Source: Sphingobacterium sp. SYP-B4668 (lineage in GTDB: Bacteria > Bacteroidota > Bacteroidia > Sphingobacteriales > Sphingobacteriaceae). From it: a stretch of 64,000 nt of DNA. The notes beneath the pieces are model-generated. The model ran no database searches and was not told the DNA's origin. It saw only the letters and a list, made by a program, of their open reading frames with translations. Shown piece after piece: positions 8,858-17,986 of this stretch. The stretch lies in assembly GCF_027627455.1 (NCBI RefSeq), contig NZ_CP115483.1, positions 1,364,001 to 1,428,000 on the forward strand, given 5' to 3'. Position 1 is the stretch's first letter. Every line of letters begins with the position of its first letter. A program made the position numbers and the translations under genes.

Positions 8858-9408
8858 TATTTTAATGTCTCGATCAATTCACCGCAGGGCTGATGATTCT
8901 CTCCTAGATAAGGATTGTGTACTTCCTTGGAATTGCTTAGCCACATAGTCGGCTTATTATCTCGTTTGCATTCAAATTTGTACAGCTCCTGAGCTGTGCC
9001 AAATAGTTTGATCAAATCATACATATCTTGGCTCACAATCTGATAATGTTCTACTTGATGATTTAAATCCCCTTTGCTGGCGATGATATGTTGTATGTTT
9101 TCTGTTGAATTCTCTAAGATGTCCTTCAAATCCTCTCGCGAAGATGTTGGTACTAGCTCTGGTCGTTGCTGTGTGAGTACCTGTGCAAAAGTAGTGGCGA
9201 CGGTTGCTATTTTTGCCTCGTCGCGATTATATAATGCTGTACCCAGCTGCAAATAAGATTCGACCATGGAAGCAGTTGTGAATACAGCTGAAGCATCTTT
9301 ATACTCGATCGAATCTTTTGTGACTATTTTGTCCTTGGGCATGGGAGATTGGCACGCTGTAGCTATCAAAGCCACTGTAGCGAATGCCCATATTTTGATT
9401 TTTTTCAT
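8857..9408 (-). CDS. DUF3347-domain lipoprotein
   Basis: The 183-residue protein carries a lipoprotein signal peptide with lipobox TATAC (Cys 19). The rest is mainly helical and ends with the DUF3347 tail, a CKRDNKPTMWLSNSKEVHNPYLG segment, and CGELIE. DUF3347 proteins occur in Bacteroidota metal operons and are thought to bind copper; the function is not proven. Its C-terminus resembles that of the next upstream protein (WLSxxKxxxNPYxG ... CG), so the two are likely paralogues. It is embedded in the copper block and coupled to the haem protein. Confidence 0.8.
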   Translation of the reverse strand: MKKIKIWAFATVALIATACQSPMPKDKIVTKDSIEYKDASAVFTTASMVESYLQLGTALYNRDEAKIATVATTFAQVLTQQRPELVPTSSREDLKDILENSTENIQHIIASKGDLNHQVEHYQIVSQDMYDLIKLFGTAQELYKFECKRDNKPTMWLSNSKEVHNPYLGENHQPCGELIETLK

Positions 9409-9438
9409 CTCGATTTCTGCTTAGTACAGTAGGTTTTA

Positions 9439-10326
9439 CTATTTAATGATCTCTTTGTTAGCGCCACATGTTAACATTTGCGAGCCATAGTAGGGATTTT
9501 GAATAGCTTTCTCTTTACTTAACCAATTTGCTCCTTTACCGTCATTGTACATTGGACAGTGACTATAATAGACTGTGTAAGCAGGATCGGTTGCTTTTAT
9601 TAACTTGTATATAGTGTCAGATAATGATGAAAAAACCAATCTTTGACTTTCCAGATTTTTTGCTGATACCAGTGTAGTTACTTGCGTGTTGAGGTCTTTC
9701 ATCACGGCCATCCAAACATCATGTTCCTTGGACTCGAGTTCGCCCATCTTTACTGCTGTAATTGCTGATTTCAATGTCTTAGCTTTTGCACTCACTGTTT
9801 TAGTATCGCCTTTTATTAATGCATCTTTAATCGCAAAATAGTGGTTATAAAGAGACTCCAATTTTGACGTCGATGATGAAGATGCAGTGCTGTGATCCAT
9901 ACTTTTCTCGTGGTCCATGGTCGAATGGTCCATGGTTGCATGATCTTGAGCTACCTTATTTTGATGCGTATTCCCTTTGATTTCTCCTTTATATTGGCAT
10001 TCTTTGTCAAGACTTTGGTATACATCGATTGGGGCATTGTAAATTTCGTTGTCGAATCCCGCAAGAGCTACACGTTTAAGCACTTCATCCTTGGAAGTTT
10101 TTTCTGCATTGTAGGTTAATAGCGCTTCTTTTGTTGCCGCATTCCACGCTAATTTTGATTCGTGATTCTTATTTGCAGCCTTTTCGATCTGATTTTTACA
10201 GTTGGTGGAAGCTCCCTCGATTTTAACTGTTTCAGTCTTTGCATTTTTTATTTGAGCTACGGCCAATACCGGTGTCGTAGCAATTCCCAATAGAATTGAT
10301 AGGGTAATAATATTCAATGTTTTCAT
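9439..10326 (-). CDS. Fused degenerate HMA / His-Met linker / DUF3347 protein
   Basis: The 295-residue exported protein (signal to about residue 24) has three parts. Residues 33-95 look like a heavy-metal-associated ferredoxin fold, but where a CxxC would be expected the loop reads GASTNC, so only one Cys remains. Residues 128-146 form a linker rich in MDH triplets, a likely Cu or Zn site. Residues 157-293 form a DUF3347 domain with CPMYN and the WLSKEKAIQNPYYG ... TCG tail. It probably binds metal in the periplasm. It shares its C-terminal family with the next gene. Confidence 0.75.
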   Translation of the reverse strand: MKTLNIITLSILLGIATTPVLAVAQIKNAKTETVKIEGASTNCKNQIEKAANKNHESKLAWNAATKEALLTYNAEKTSKDEVLKRVALAGFDNEIYNAPIDVYQSLDKECQYKGEIKGNTHQNKVAQDHATMDHSTMDHEKSMDHSTASSSSTSKLESLYNHYFAIKDALIKGDTKTVSAKAKTLKSAITAVKMGELESKEHDVWMAVMKDLNTQVTTLVSAKNLESQRLVFSSLSDTIYKLIKATDPAYTVYYSHCPMYNDGKGANWLSKEKAIQNPYYGSQMLTCGANKEIIK

Positions 10327-10438
10327 TTTCAGAAGTTTTTATTAATAATATAATACGGATGAATAGCATTTTGTTTGCTGTCCATTCACAGATAGTGGGC
10401 CTTTTGACAAGACACACCATGGGCTATACAGTACTATA

Positions 10439-10810
10439 TTAAACGAGTTGAGGCGGTTGCCAAATGGGGAGATAGACAGCCGGGAAAAACATGTTATTTT
10501 TCCAATAAAGGCGTTTGTCTATAGTATGTGGAATGCTAAAAACAAGCGTATGACCATGGGCGAGGGGAGCTTTTGCAGGAATTTGGCAGATATGCCCTGC
10601 ACACTTTTTGTCACAATCCTTAGATTCGCCATGTTCGTGCCCATCATTGCAACATGATTTGCTTTGTTCTTCTTTTGAAGGCATCGGGCAATGCTCCTCT
10701 GTATTTACATCAGGGCTTATCGTTTTTTCATCGCACGAGTAGCCCAGCTTAGGTAATAAGAATAAACCTAACCAAAGAGTCGCAAGTATGATATTGAACT
10801 TTTTACCCAT
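10439..10810 (-). CDS. Small secreted Cys/His-rich protein, possible metal binder
   Basis: The 123-residue protein has a signal peptide (1 to about 25), then a hydrophilic Cys/His-rich middle: CPMP at 41-44, CC at 53-54, GHEHG at 57-61, C66, C70 and C75. It ends with an uncharged C-terminus with QPPQLV. I do not recognise a named family, though its place at the head of the copper block and its Cys/His content suggest metal sensing or buffering. Its start lies only about 8 bases after a consensus -7 element, so the mRNA may be almost leaderless. Two further reading frames over this stretch on the other strand look like shadows. Confidence 0.6.
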   Translation of the reverse strand: MGKKFNIILATLWLGLFLLPKLGYSCDEKTISPDVNTEEHCPMPSKEEQSKSCCNDGHEHGESKDCDKKCAGHICQIPAKAPLAHGHTLVFSIPHTIDKRLYWKNNMFFPAVYLPIWQPPQLV

Positions 10811-10817
10811 TTGCTTA

Positions 10818-10848
10818 CAAAGGTAAGCTATGTGTCATTTAGTGCAAA
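10818..10848 (-). promoter_or_regulatory. Near-consensus promoter of the minus-strand metal block
   Basis: On the minus strand TTTG (10845-10848), 19 bases, then TACCTTTG (10818-10825) matches the Bacteroidota TTTG-N19-TAnnTTTG promoter. The predicted start falls within a few bases of the ATG ending at 10810, giving a leaderless or very short leader mRNA. Confidence 0.7.
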
Positions 10849-10952
10849 ATCTTTATAGTATATTATTATGGATTACATGTATATAATTATTTTTAGAGAT
10901 TTAGTTTATAATATCCACTAACCCTTTTTTGTTGTCAGCCATCACAAGTTGC

Positions 10953-10988
10953 TGAAATTGTATAACCTTTCCTTGAAATAGTATAACC
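10953..10988. promoter_or_regulatory. Tandem 15-bp direct repeat, likely operator for the efflux operon
   Basis: TGAAATTGTATAACC at 10953-10967 is repeated as TGAAATAGTATAACC at 10974-10988, with one mismatch and a 21-base period, two helical turns. Such same-face direct repeats are typical of AraC-family or LytTR activators placed next to the -33 region. It lies about 100 bases before the plus-strand efflux operon and about 140 bases from the start of the minus-strand block. No regulator gene is adjacent, so the binding protein is unknown. Confidence 0.6.
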
Positions 10989-11087
10989 GTTTTACCAATC
11001 ATTTCTTGATTTTTGCAGAGACGTATACAGGCATCAAGAGCAAAGGTACTCATGACTCTTTAACACCTCTTGAGGATAATTATTTCA

Positions 11088-11510
11088 ATGAAAAAGCTGT
11101 TTTTAATATTTCTTTCTTATTTGTATCTGCTGTCCGCGTTTGGCCTGACAGTGCAGACACATTTCTGCAAGAAAGAAGTTATTAAAGAGACCAATTTTTT
11201 TTCGAATACAATATCTCAAAGTGATCCCTGTGCGATTTGTGTCAGCAAGAACAAGGAGCAGAAAGTAAAAAAGAATGGTTGTTGCCAACACGATACCAAA
11301 GTCGTTAAATTGAAGGACAACCAACATAAAGTAGTTAAGCAAGAGCTATCCTTCAAATTTTGGAATGATGCCATTTTGCATAGGTTCTTTGGTGCGGTAT
11401 TTGAGCCGGCTCAGGCATTAATTGACGACCAAATTATTAGAAATCTCCCTGATTTCTTTTCTGTACACGAGACACCGTTGTACATTTATCACTGTGTATA
11501 TCTGATTTAG
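11088..11510 (+). CDS. Small Cys-rich HYC_CC_PP-like protein
   Basis: The 140-residue protein starts with a signal or membrane segment (residues 1-22), then THFC (24-27), a CAIC pair at 48-51 and a GCCQHD motif at 64-69. It ends with the segment TPLYIYHCVYLI. This pattern is close to the uncharacterised Bacteroidota HYC_CC_PP family, usually found next to heavy-metal or RND efflux genes. I took the ATG at 11088 instead of a TTG at 11070 because it gives a canonical signal peptide and follows a GAGGATAA stretch. It heads the plus-strand efflux unit and may sense or pass on metal. Confidence 0.65.
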   Translation: MKKLFLIFLSYLYLLSAFGLTVQTHFCKKEVIKETNFFSNTISQSDPCAICVSKNKEQKVKKNGCCQHDTKVVKLKDNQHKVVKQELSFKFWNDAILHRFFGAVFEPAQALIDDQIIRNLPDFFSVHETPLYIYHCVYLI

Positions 11511-11660
11511 ACTCGAGTCTTGGTCCAACAATAAGCTTATTGCCGTAGTTGGTTCGTATTGACTACGTGTGTCCATACGCCACGTTGTACGTCGAAGTAA
11601 GCTGTTCGACCAATTTGTAGATTCCATCTTATTGTCTATTACTCAATTTACACATTATAT

Positions 11661-13049
11661 ATGTATCCAAAATTTATTGTATTTGGGGTGCTCTGTCTTT
11701 TCGGTACAACTGCTAGAGGACAGGCTTTAAAACTCTCCGATGCATTTCAACGATCGACAAAGAACTATCATACGATTAAGGCTAAAGAGGCTTTGGTAGA
11801 AGCTTCTGTGCAACATGTCGATTTTCAGAAAAGTCAATATCTTCCAGATGTTACAGCGTTAGCCCAGCAGTCGTTTGGGACAATCAATGCTCAAAATGGA
11901 CCAATGTATGCCTACCGTGGATTAGGTGCCGCCTCTACATCAATGCCTTTGGCTGAGCAAAATTGGAATTCGGCCTTTGGGTCGCTTTACCTCGCAAATG
12001 TCAATTGGGATCTCTTTACCTTTGGTCGCCTCAAAAGTCAAGTGAGTAGCGCCCAGGCCAATCAACGATTGAAGATTTCAGACCTTGATCAAGAGATTTT
12101 TCAACACCAAATTAAAGTTGGGGCCACCTATCTCAATTTGATTGCCAGTCAGCGAATCAAATATGTGCAAGAGCGTAATCATTATCGCGCCAAAGTGTTT
12201 TTTGAAATGACCGCAAGCCGTGCGCATAGTGGACTTATTCCTGAAGTAGATGCCTCTCTTGCAAAGGCCGAGGTTTCCAATGCATTATCTGCTCAGATTA
12301 AGGCATATGATAAAGAGCTCCATTATTCCAAGCAATTGGCCGTGTTGATGGGCGAACCTTTTCAGCATTATCAAATGGATAGTGTCTATAATACTTCTAA
12401 GCCCTATGTGTTTATCGATGGACCTACTTCTTTTGTGGACCATCCTGCGATGGTCTTCCAGCAGAGTCGGATAGATTACAGTATTGAAAACGAAAAGCTG
12501 GCAGAAGCTAGTCGAATGCCCACTCTTTCTGTATTTGGTGTTATTCAAGGACGGGGTTCAGGCTTTGACTGGAACTATGTGCAAGAAAATTCCGCTTTCT
12601 CTTCCTCTTACTTAAAAGGTGTGGGCATTGATAGAGGTAATTATTTATTGGGTTTCAATCTAAGTTGGAATTTGACCAACCTCTTTCGTTATGACCATAG
12701 GAGGAAGGAGCAATACTACATAACGCAATCCTTCAAACATGATTACAAGTTGATGAATGAAGAATTATTGGCACAAGATGCGCTCGCGAAGGCGCAATTT
12801 CGCAACGCGGAAGAAAATCTGCTGGAAACCAAGACGCAGCTAGAGTCGGCATCATTAGCCTATAAACAGCACACAGCTCTCTATGAAAATGGTTTAACTA
12901 CATTAGTGGATTTTACCCAGGCCCTTTACACGCTCAATCGCGCAGAGATAGCATATGAGATTGCGCAGAATAACATCTGGCAAGCATTATTGCTACAGGC
13001 AGCGGCTCAAGGCGACCTTAACCTAATTCTCAACGCAAGTCAAAAATAA
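11661..13049 (+). CDS. TolC-family outer-membrane efflux protein
   Basis: This 462-residue protein has a signal peptide ending at about residue 20 (ARGQ), two long heptad-rich helical regions near 130-225 and 345-445, and beta-strand segments between them, the repeated layout of TolC/OprM channels. It would form the trimeric outer-membrane tunnel for the RND pump encoded 9 bases downstream. A gap of about 150 bases separates it from the small Cys-rich gene. In this operon the outer-membrane gene comes first, then the pump, then the adaptor. Confidence 0.85.
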   Translation: MYPKFIVFGVLCLFGTTARGQALKLSDAFQRSTKNYHTIKAKEALVEASVQHVDFQKSQYLPDVTALAQQSFGTINAQNGPMYAYRGLGAASTSMPLAEQNWNSAFGSLYLANVNWDLFTFGRLKSQVSSAQANQRLKISDLDQEIFQHQIKVGATYLNLIASQRIKYVQERNHYRAKVFFEMTASRAHSGLIPEVDASLAKAEVSNALSAQIKAYDKELHYSKQLAVLMGEPFQHYQMDSVYNTSKPYVFIDGPTSFVDHPAMVFQQSRIDYSIENEKLAEASRMPTLSVFGVIQGRGSGFDWNYVQENSAFSSSYLKGVGIDRGNYLLGFNLSWNLTNLFRYDHRRKEQYYITQSFKHDYKLMNEELLAQDALAKAQFRNAEENLLETKTQLESASLAYKQHTALYENGLTTLVDFTQALYTLNRAEIAYEIAQNNIWQALLLQAAAQGDLNLILNASQK

Positions 13050-13058
13050 CTCAAGAAT

Positions 13059-16000
13059 ATGAATCTTATTCGCTTTGCATTACGCAAACCTATATCTATT
13101 ATGGTAATGGTATTGGGACTTTTATTCTTCGGAATTAAAGCAACCAGAGAAGTTCAGGTTGATATTTTACCTGAAATGAATCTGCCGGTGGTATACATAG
13201 CTCATTCTTTCAACGGCTATACTCCACAGCAGATGGAAGGATATTTTACCAAAATGTATGTTAATATGATGCTCTTTGCAAATGGTATTAAGAGCATAGA
13301 ATCCAAGAATACACAAGGATTGACCTTGATGAAAATTAATTTTTATGAAGGTACAAATATGGGCGAAGCAATAGCCTCAGTCAACGCACTATCCAGCCGT
13401 TCGCAGGTGTTTTTGCCACCAGGGGCTCCGCCACCCTTTATCATCCGCTTTGATGCCTCTTCCCAGCCTGTGGGTCAACTCGTATTCAGAAGTGATACCA
13501 AGACTAATAATGAATTGCAAGATATTGCCAATTTCAATGCACGCCCGTTTTTGATTGCCATTCCCGGATTGACGACCGCTCCTCCCTTCGGAGGAAGCCC
13601 CCGTACCATTGAAATCAATATCGATCCTAACAAATTGAGAACGCACTCGTTGTCTCCAGATCAGGTAGTAGAGGCCATTAGTCGGCAGAATATTACCTCA
13701 CCATCCGGCAATGTGTATATCCAAGATATCAACTATTTGACACCAACCAACAATACGTTGAAGACAGTTGAAGAGTTTGGGGATATCCCCATTTTTAAAG
13801 GACAGGTAGACAATGTTTACATCCGTGATGTGGCTACCGTAAAGGATGGCGCAGATATTACGACAGGATATGCGTTGATTGATGGTAAACGTTCTGTCTA
13901 TATCAATATCGCGAAATCTGGAAATGCATCTACGTATGATGTCGTGGAGAATCTCAAGAAAGCAATACCCAATATCCAACGCAATCTTCCCGAGGGTGTA
14001 TCGATATCTTACGAATTTGATCAATCGGTTTATGTCATTAACGCTGTGAAGAGTTTGGTGATGGAAGGTGTATTGGGAGCGCTATTGACTGGGCTAATGG
14101 TGCTGCTATTTTTACGAGATACTCGAGCAGCCATTATTGTCATTTTGACCATTCCCATCTCCATCATATCTGGGGTGTTGTTCTTGAAATTATTTGGTCA
14201 GACAATCAATATCATGTCACTCTCTGGATTGGCACTCGCAATAGGTATCTTGGTTGATGAAAGCACGGTCACTGTCGAGAATATCCATCAACATTTCGCG
14301 ATGGGCAAGACCAAGGCACAAGCAATTTGGGATGCTTGTAAGGAAATTGCATTTCCTAAGCTTCTAATCTTACTCTGTATTTTGGCCGTTTTCGCGCCGG
14401 CAGTAGTTATGACCGGTATTCCAGGAGCATTATTTATGCCGCTGGCGCTGGCTATTGGATGCTCCATGACCGTATCTTTTTTAATGTCGCAGACATTTGT
14501 GCCTGTCATGGCTAATTGGATGATGAAAAACAATCATAAACATGGCGAAGAACCCAAGGTGACAAAATTTGATGTGTTCAAAAATCGTTTTGTCGGCTTT
14601 TTGGACATTTTGATGCGCAGTAAAAAAATAGTCTTTACAATCGCCTTTACGATTGCTTCAGTTGCCGTATACGTCATGTATATCAATATTGGGAAAGATG
14701 TACTGCCTACAGTCAACTCTAGACAATTTCAAGTTAGAATTACAGCACCAGAAGGGACTAGGATTGAAAAAACAGAGGAAAAGATTAAAGCTGTTCTTAA
14801 CGAACTAGATAGCCTATTGGGCAAAGGAAACGTGGCAATTTCGTCAACATTCATCGGCCAGCATCCCTCAACATTTGCTGTGAGTCCAATCTATCTCTAC
14901 AACGCGGGGCCACATGAGGCTCTTATGCAAGTGGCACTTAAAGAATTCGATGGAAATACCGATGAGCTTAAAGACAAGATCCGTAAGCATCTAAACCAAA
15001 AGATGCCAGATCTCAAACTGTCGTTTGAGCCAATAGAATTGACAGAAAAAATCTTAAGCCAAGGAGCTAATACCCCAGTCGAAATCCGGATTTCTGGAAT
15101 GATGAAGAAGATGAACATGATGTATGCCAATAAGTTATTAGCTAAGTTGAAAGAGATAGACTACATGCGCGACCAACAGATTCCTCAATCCATGAACTAT
15201 CCAGCTTTGGAGATTAATATAGATCGTACTCGCGCTGCCCAGCTTGGCCTTGACGCGCAGGATATTGCTAAATCGTTAGTTGCGACAACAGCTTCTTCAC
15301 GTTACACCAACAAGAATTTCTGGGTAGGAGGGATGATGCATATTGCATATGACGTGCAGGTACAGATGCCTCAAAATTTATTGACTTCACAAGACGAACT
15401 AGCCAATATTCCCTTGTCAAAAAATTCGGACCGTCCTGTTTTAGGAGATGTCGCGACCATTACACCGACCAAGACAATGGGAGAAAGTTACAACGACGGT
15501 ACCATGGGTTATACTACTGTAACCGCTAATCTTTATAAAACAGATATCGAACGCGCCAAGAAAGATGTGGAGCTGGCTATTGCTTCTTTAGGGGCGCTAC
15601 CTAAAGGTGTGAATATCAAAATGTCTGGAATGGCCCCAGTATTGGATGACACACTCGGGAGTTTGTTGGGTGGTCTTTTGATAGCTGTTGTTGTTATATT
15701 CTTGATGTTGACCGCTAATTTTCAGTCTTTTAAGGTGTCCTTTGTTATTTTAACAACTGTACCCTTTGTTATTCTCGGATCCTTAATTCTGTTGAAGTTG
15801 ACAGGGTCGACTATCAATCTACAATCCTTTATGGGTATTATCATGTCTGTTGGGGTATCCATTGCCAATGCTGTTCTACTCATTAATAATGCAGAGACGC
15901 TCAGGCTACAGACTGGAGATGCAACGGCTTCCGCACTACAAGCAGCTAATTTACGGATGCGCCCCATCATTATGACTACGCTAGCCATGGTTGCGGGCAT

Positions 16001-16214
16001 GTTGCCCATCGCTATTGGATTTGGAGAAGGTGGAGATCAGGTATCTCCCCTAGGTAGGGCAGTGGTTGGAGGGCTATTTGCCTCTACATTCTCAGTGTTG
16101 ATTCTATTGCCATTGCTATTCAGTTGGCTACTGGACAAGACATCAACCAAGTCAGTTTCCTTAGATCCGGAAGATGAGGATAGTATCCATTTTTTAACTC
16201 CTAATAATAAATAA
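13059..16214 (+). CDS. RND-family efflux pump, inner-membrane permease
   Basis: This 1051-residue protein has the RND layout: TM1 near residue 10-30, a periplasmic domain to about 325, six helices to about 500, a second periplasmic domain and a final block of helices. The TM4 motif reads GILVDEST rather than the AcrB VDDAI, and the TM10 site equivalent to AcrB Lys940 is not Lys (GVSIANAVLL), both variants seen in other HAE1-like pumps. It uses the proton gradient to expel substrates through TolC. Metal or drug substrates cannot be told apart from sequence alone, but the surrounding genes favour metal. Its stop is 3 bases before the adaptor gene. Confidence 0.88.
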   Translation: MNLIRFALRKPISIMVMVLGLLFFGIKATREVQVDILPEMNLPVVYIAHSFNGYTPQQMEGYFTKMYVNMMLFANGIKSIESKNTQGLTLMKINFYEGTNMGEAIASVNALSSRSQVFLPPGAPPPFIIRFDASSQPVGQLVFRSDTKTNNELQDIANFNARPFLIAIPGLTTAPPFGGSPRTIEINIDPNKLRTHSLSPDQVVEAISRQNITSPSGNVYIQDINYLTPTNNTLKTVEEFGDIPIFKGQVDNVYIRDVATVKDGADITTGYALIDGKRSVYINIAKSGNASTYDVVENLKKAIPNIQRNLPEGVSISYEFDQSVYVINAVKSLVMEGVLGALLTGLMVLLFLRDTRAAIIVILTIPISIISGVLFLKLFGQTINIMSLSGLALAIGILVDESTVTVENIHQHFAMGKTKAQAIWDACKEIAFPKLLILLCILAVFAPAVVMTGIPGALFMPLALAIGCSMTVSFLMSQTFVPVMANWMMKNNHKHGEEPKVTKFDVFKNRFVGFLDILMRSKKIVFTIAFTIASVAVYVMYINIGKDVLPTVNSRQFQVRITAPEGTRIEKTEEKIKAVLNELDSLLGKGNVAISSTFIGQHPSTFAVSPIYLYNAGPHEALMQVALKEFDGNTDELKDKIRKHLNQKMPDLKLSFEPIELTEKILSQGANTPVEIRISGMMKKMNMMYANKLLAKLKEIDYMRDQQIPQSMNYPALEINIDRTRAAQLGLDAQDIAKSLVATTASSRYTNKNFWVGGMMHIAYDVQVQMPQNLLTSQDELANIPLSKNSDRPVLGDVATITPTKTMGESYNDGTMGYTTVTANLYKTDIERAKKDVELAIASLGALPKGVNIKMSGMAPVLDDTLGSLLGGLLIAVVVIFLMLTANFQSFKVSFVILTTVPFVILGSLILLKLTGSTINLQSFMGIIMSVGVSIANAVLLINNAETLRLQTGDATASALQAANLRMRPIIMTTLAMVAGMLPIAIGFGEGGDQVSPLGRAVVGGLFASTFSVLILLPLLFSWLLDKTSTKSVSLDPEDEDSIHFLTPNNK

Positions 16215-16217
16215 AAC

Positions 16218-17324
16218 ATGAAAAGTTTAATATATATATTACTGGCATCTACATTGACATTTGCGGCATGCTTTGATACGAAGAAAGAAGATAAAGCTGA
16301 TACGAGCGATAAATCAATGCCTATGATGATGCCTCTTGAAACAATGCCTATCCACAGAAGCAACCCATTGGTGAAATTGAAGTTGGCTGGAGAGTTGGCG
16401 CCCGATCAGGAAACAGAACTCTACGCCAAAGTAAGCAGCTACGTCAAAAAAATCCATGTCGATATTGGTGATCGTGTAGGGCTAGGACAGGTATTGATGG
16501 TTTTAGAAGCCCCAGAGATACAGTCGCAATTGGCTACCGCTAAAGAAAAGTGGAAGGCTCAAGAAGCCATATATATTGCGACTAAGGCCAACTATGATCG
16601 TATGTTCAAGGCTAATGAGACACAAGGTGCTGTAGCTAAGGATGCATTGGATCAAATTACAGCCAGAAAATTGTCTGACGAAGCGCTGCTCAATGCAGCC
16701 AAAGCCGCATATGCTGAAATTCAAGATATGGACAACTACCTTATTATTCGTGCTCCCTTTGCAGGTACCATTACCGATCGTAATGTAGATTTGGGAGCTT
16801 ATGTGAGCCCTATGGGTAAAGCTGGTGAGAAGCCTCTTTTAGTTGTGCAGAATACGCAAAAACTTAGACTATCTCTTGCTATTCCGGAGGCTAATACCCA
16901 TTTTTTGCATGTAGGGGACACCATTCATTTTAGGGTGCGCTCACTACCTCAAAACAAGTATTCAGCAAAAATATCTCGCAAATCCGGAACATTGGACCTC
17001 AAGCTGCGAGCAGAAAAAATCGAAGCTGATTTTATAAATACCGGTGACGAGTTAAAGCCATTTATGGTGGCGGAGGCCGAAATACCTTTGCAGCATAGGG
17101 AACCCACTTTCTTTATCCCCAAAACAGCCTTAGTGGAAAGCAACTTGGGTGTCTACGTCATAAAAGATGACAACGGCAAAGCAATGAAGATTCCCCTATC
17201 CAAAGGACGGGTGATGGCCGATAAATTTGAAGTCTTTGGTGAATTGAATGAGGGCGATCGTATCGTCGTAAAGGCATCGGAAGAAATTCAGGAAGGAACG
17301 ACAATCCCAGCACCAAAGAAATAA
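16218..17324 (+). CDS. RND membrane-fusion (adaptor) lipoprotein
   Basis: The 368-residue protein has a lipobox (TFAAC, Cys 18), then an HlyD/AcrA fold: a short lipoyl half with KLAGELAPDQETELYAKVSS, a helical hairpin near residues 100-165, the second lipoyl half at IIRAPFAGTITDRNVD, and beta-barrel segments to the end. It links the inner-membrane pump to TolC across the periplasm. It completes the TolC-RND-adaptor operon and is followed by a hairpin terminator at 17351-17395. Confidence 0.88.
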   Translation: MKSLIYILLASTLTFAACFDTKKEDKADTSDKSMPMMMPLETMPIHRSNPLVKLKLAGELAPDQETELYAKVSSYVKKIHVDIGDRVGLGQVLMVLEAPEIQSQLATAKEKWKAQEAIYIATKANYDRMFKANETQGAVAKDALDQITARKLSDEALLNAAKAAYAEIQDMDNYLIIRAPFAGTITDRNVDLGAYVSPMGKAGEKPLLVVQNTQKLRLSLAIPEANTHFLHVGDTIHFRVRSLPQNKYSAKISRKSGTLDLKLRAEKIEADFINTGDELKPFMVAEAEIPLQHREPTFFIPKTALVESNLGVYVIKDDNGKAMKIPLSKGRVMADKFEVFGELNEGDRIVVKASEEIQEGTTIPAPKK

Positions 17325-17350
17325 AGCGAGTCTAACGAACTCCTAAAGTA

Positions 17351-17395
17351 ACAGTGTACCTACTTTCATGTAGGCTAAATGAAAGTAGGCACTGT
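17351..17395 (+). terminator. Hairpin terminator after the efflux operon
   Basis: ACAGTG plus CCTACTTTCAT pair with ATGAAAGTAGG plus CACTGT (a 2-base bulge and 9-base loop). There is no strong T run, so termination may be weak or the stem may protect the mRNA end. Confidence 0.55.
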
Positions 17396-17536
17396 ATTGC
17401 GGAAGGCTGTTGAATACTTTCATCATGAATAATAGAGGAACAAATAATTATCTATGAAACCGAGACGTAAATAGTTTTGACATACAGGGCAAATATTATT
17501 TACGCGAGCTTTCATCAACAAATAAATAAAAAATAA

Positions 17537-17962
17537 ATGAAAACAATAAAAAGGTTAAGTGCCCTGACGTTGATATTAATTGCCATGGTATCGTGTCAAA
17601 ATAGTAATGCTACTCATCAAGAGTCTAATCAAGACCATCCAGCCAAAACTGCGTCATCGGGCGATTTGAAAGTTGAAAAAGGGGACCATGTACCGTCTGA
17701 TTTAGTTTGCATGGTTAATGATGCCTATATGGGTAAGGAGCAAATTGCTGTACCTGTAGGAGAGAAGATATATTATGGATGCTGTGATATGTGTAAGGAA
17801 CGTATTCCCAAAGATGCTGCTGTTCGCAAAGCAATCGATCCTCACACGATGCACGAAGTGGACAAAGCGTCAGCCTATATCGTTATGATTGGTGATAATG
17901 GCGACGTCGCCTACTTTGAAAGCAAAGCTACATACGATGATTTTTTAGAAAAAAATAAGTAA
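17537..17962 (+). CDS. Lipoprotein with TRASH/YHS-like Cys motif
   Basis: The 141-residue protein has a lipobox (AMVSC, Cys 20), a low-complexity hydrophilic linker rich in His/Gln/Asn, and a C-terminal Cys-centred domain: VCMV (Cys 58), GCCDMC (Cys 82, 83, 86) and a conserved VxYxGxCxxC-like turn. The order resembles TRASH/YHS metal-binding modules of copper systems. It is a stand-alone gene between two hairpins, downstream of the RND operon, and probably binds Cu on the periplasmic face of a membrane. The exact role is not known. Confidence 0.65.
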   Translation: MKTIKRLSALTLILIAMVSCQNSNATHQESNQDHPAKTASSGDLKVEKGDHVPSDLVCMVNDAYMGKEQIAVPVGEKIYYGCCDMCKERIPKDAAVRKAIDPHTMHEVDKASAYIVMIGDNGDVAYFESKATYDDFLEKNK

Positions 17963-17986
17963 CCTCCAATGCCATCATACGTATAC

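Noticed and set aside
10232..10420. 62-residue minus-strand frame
   Set aside because: It lies largely inside the fused HMA/DUF3347 gene in another frame and has no family features.
11529..11542. 14-bp palindrome CAATAAGCTTATTG after the small Cys-rich gene
   Set aside because: It is short, has no T run, and could easily occur by chance in AT-rich DNA.
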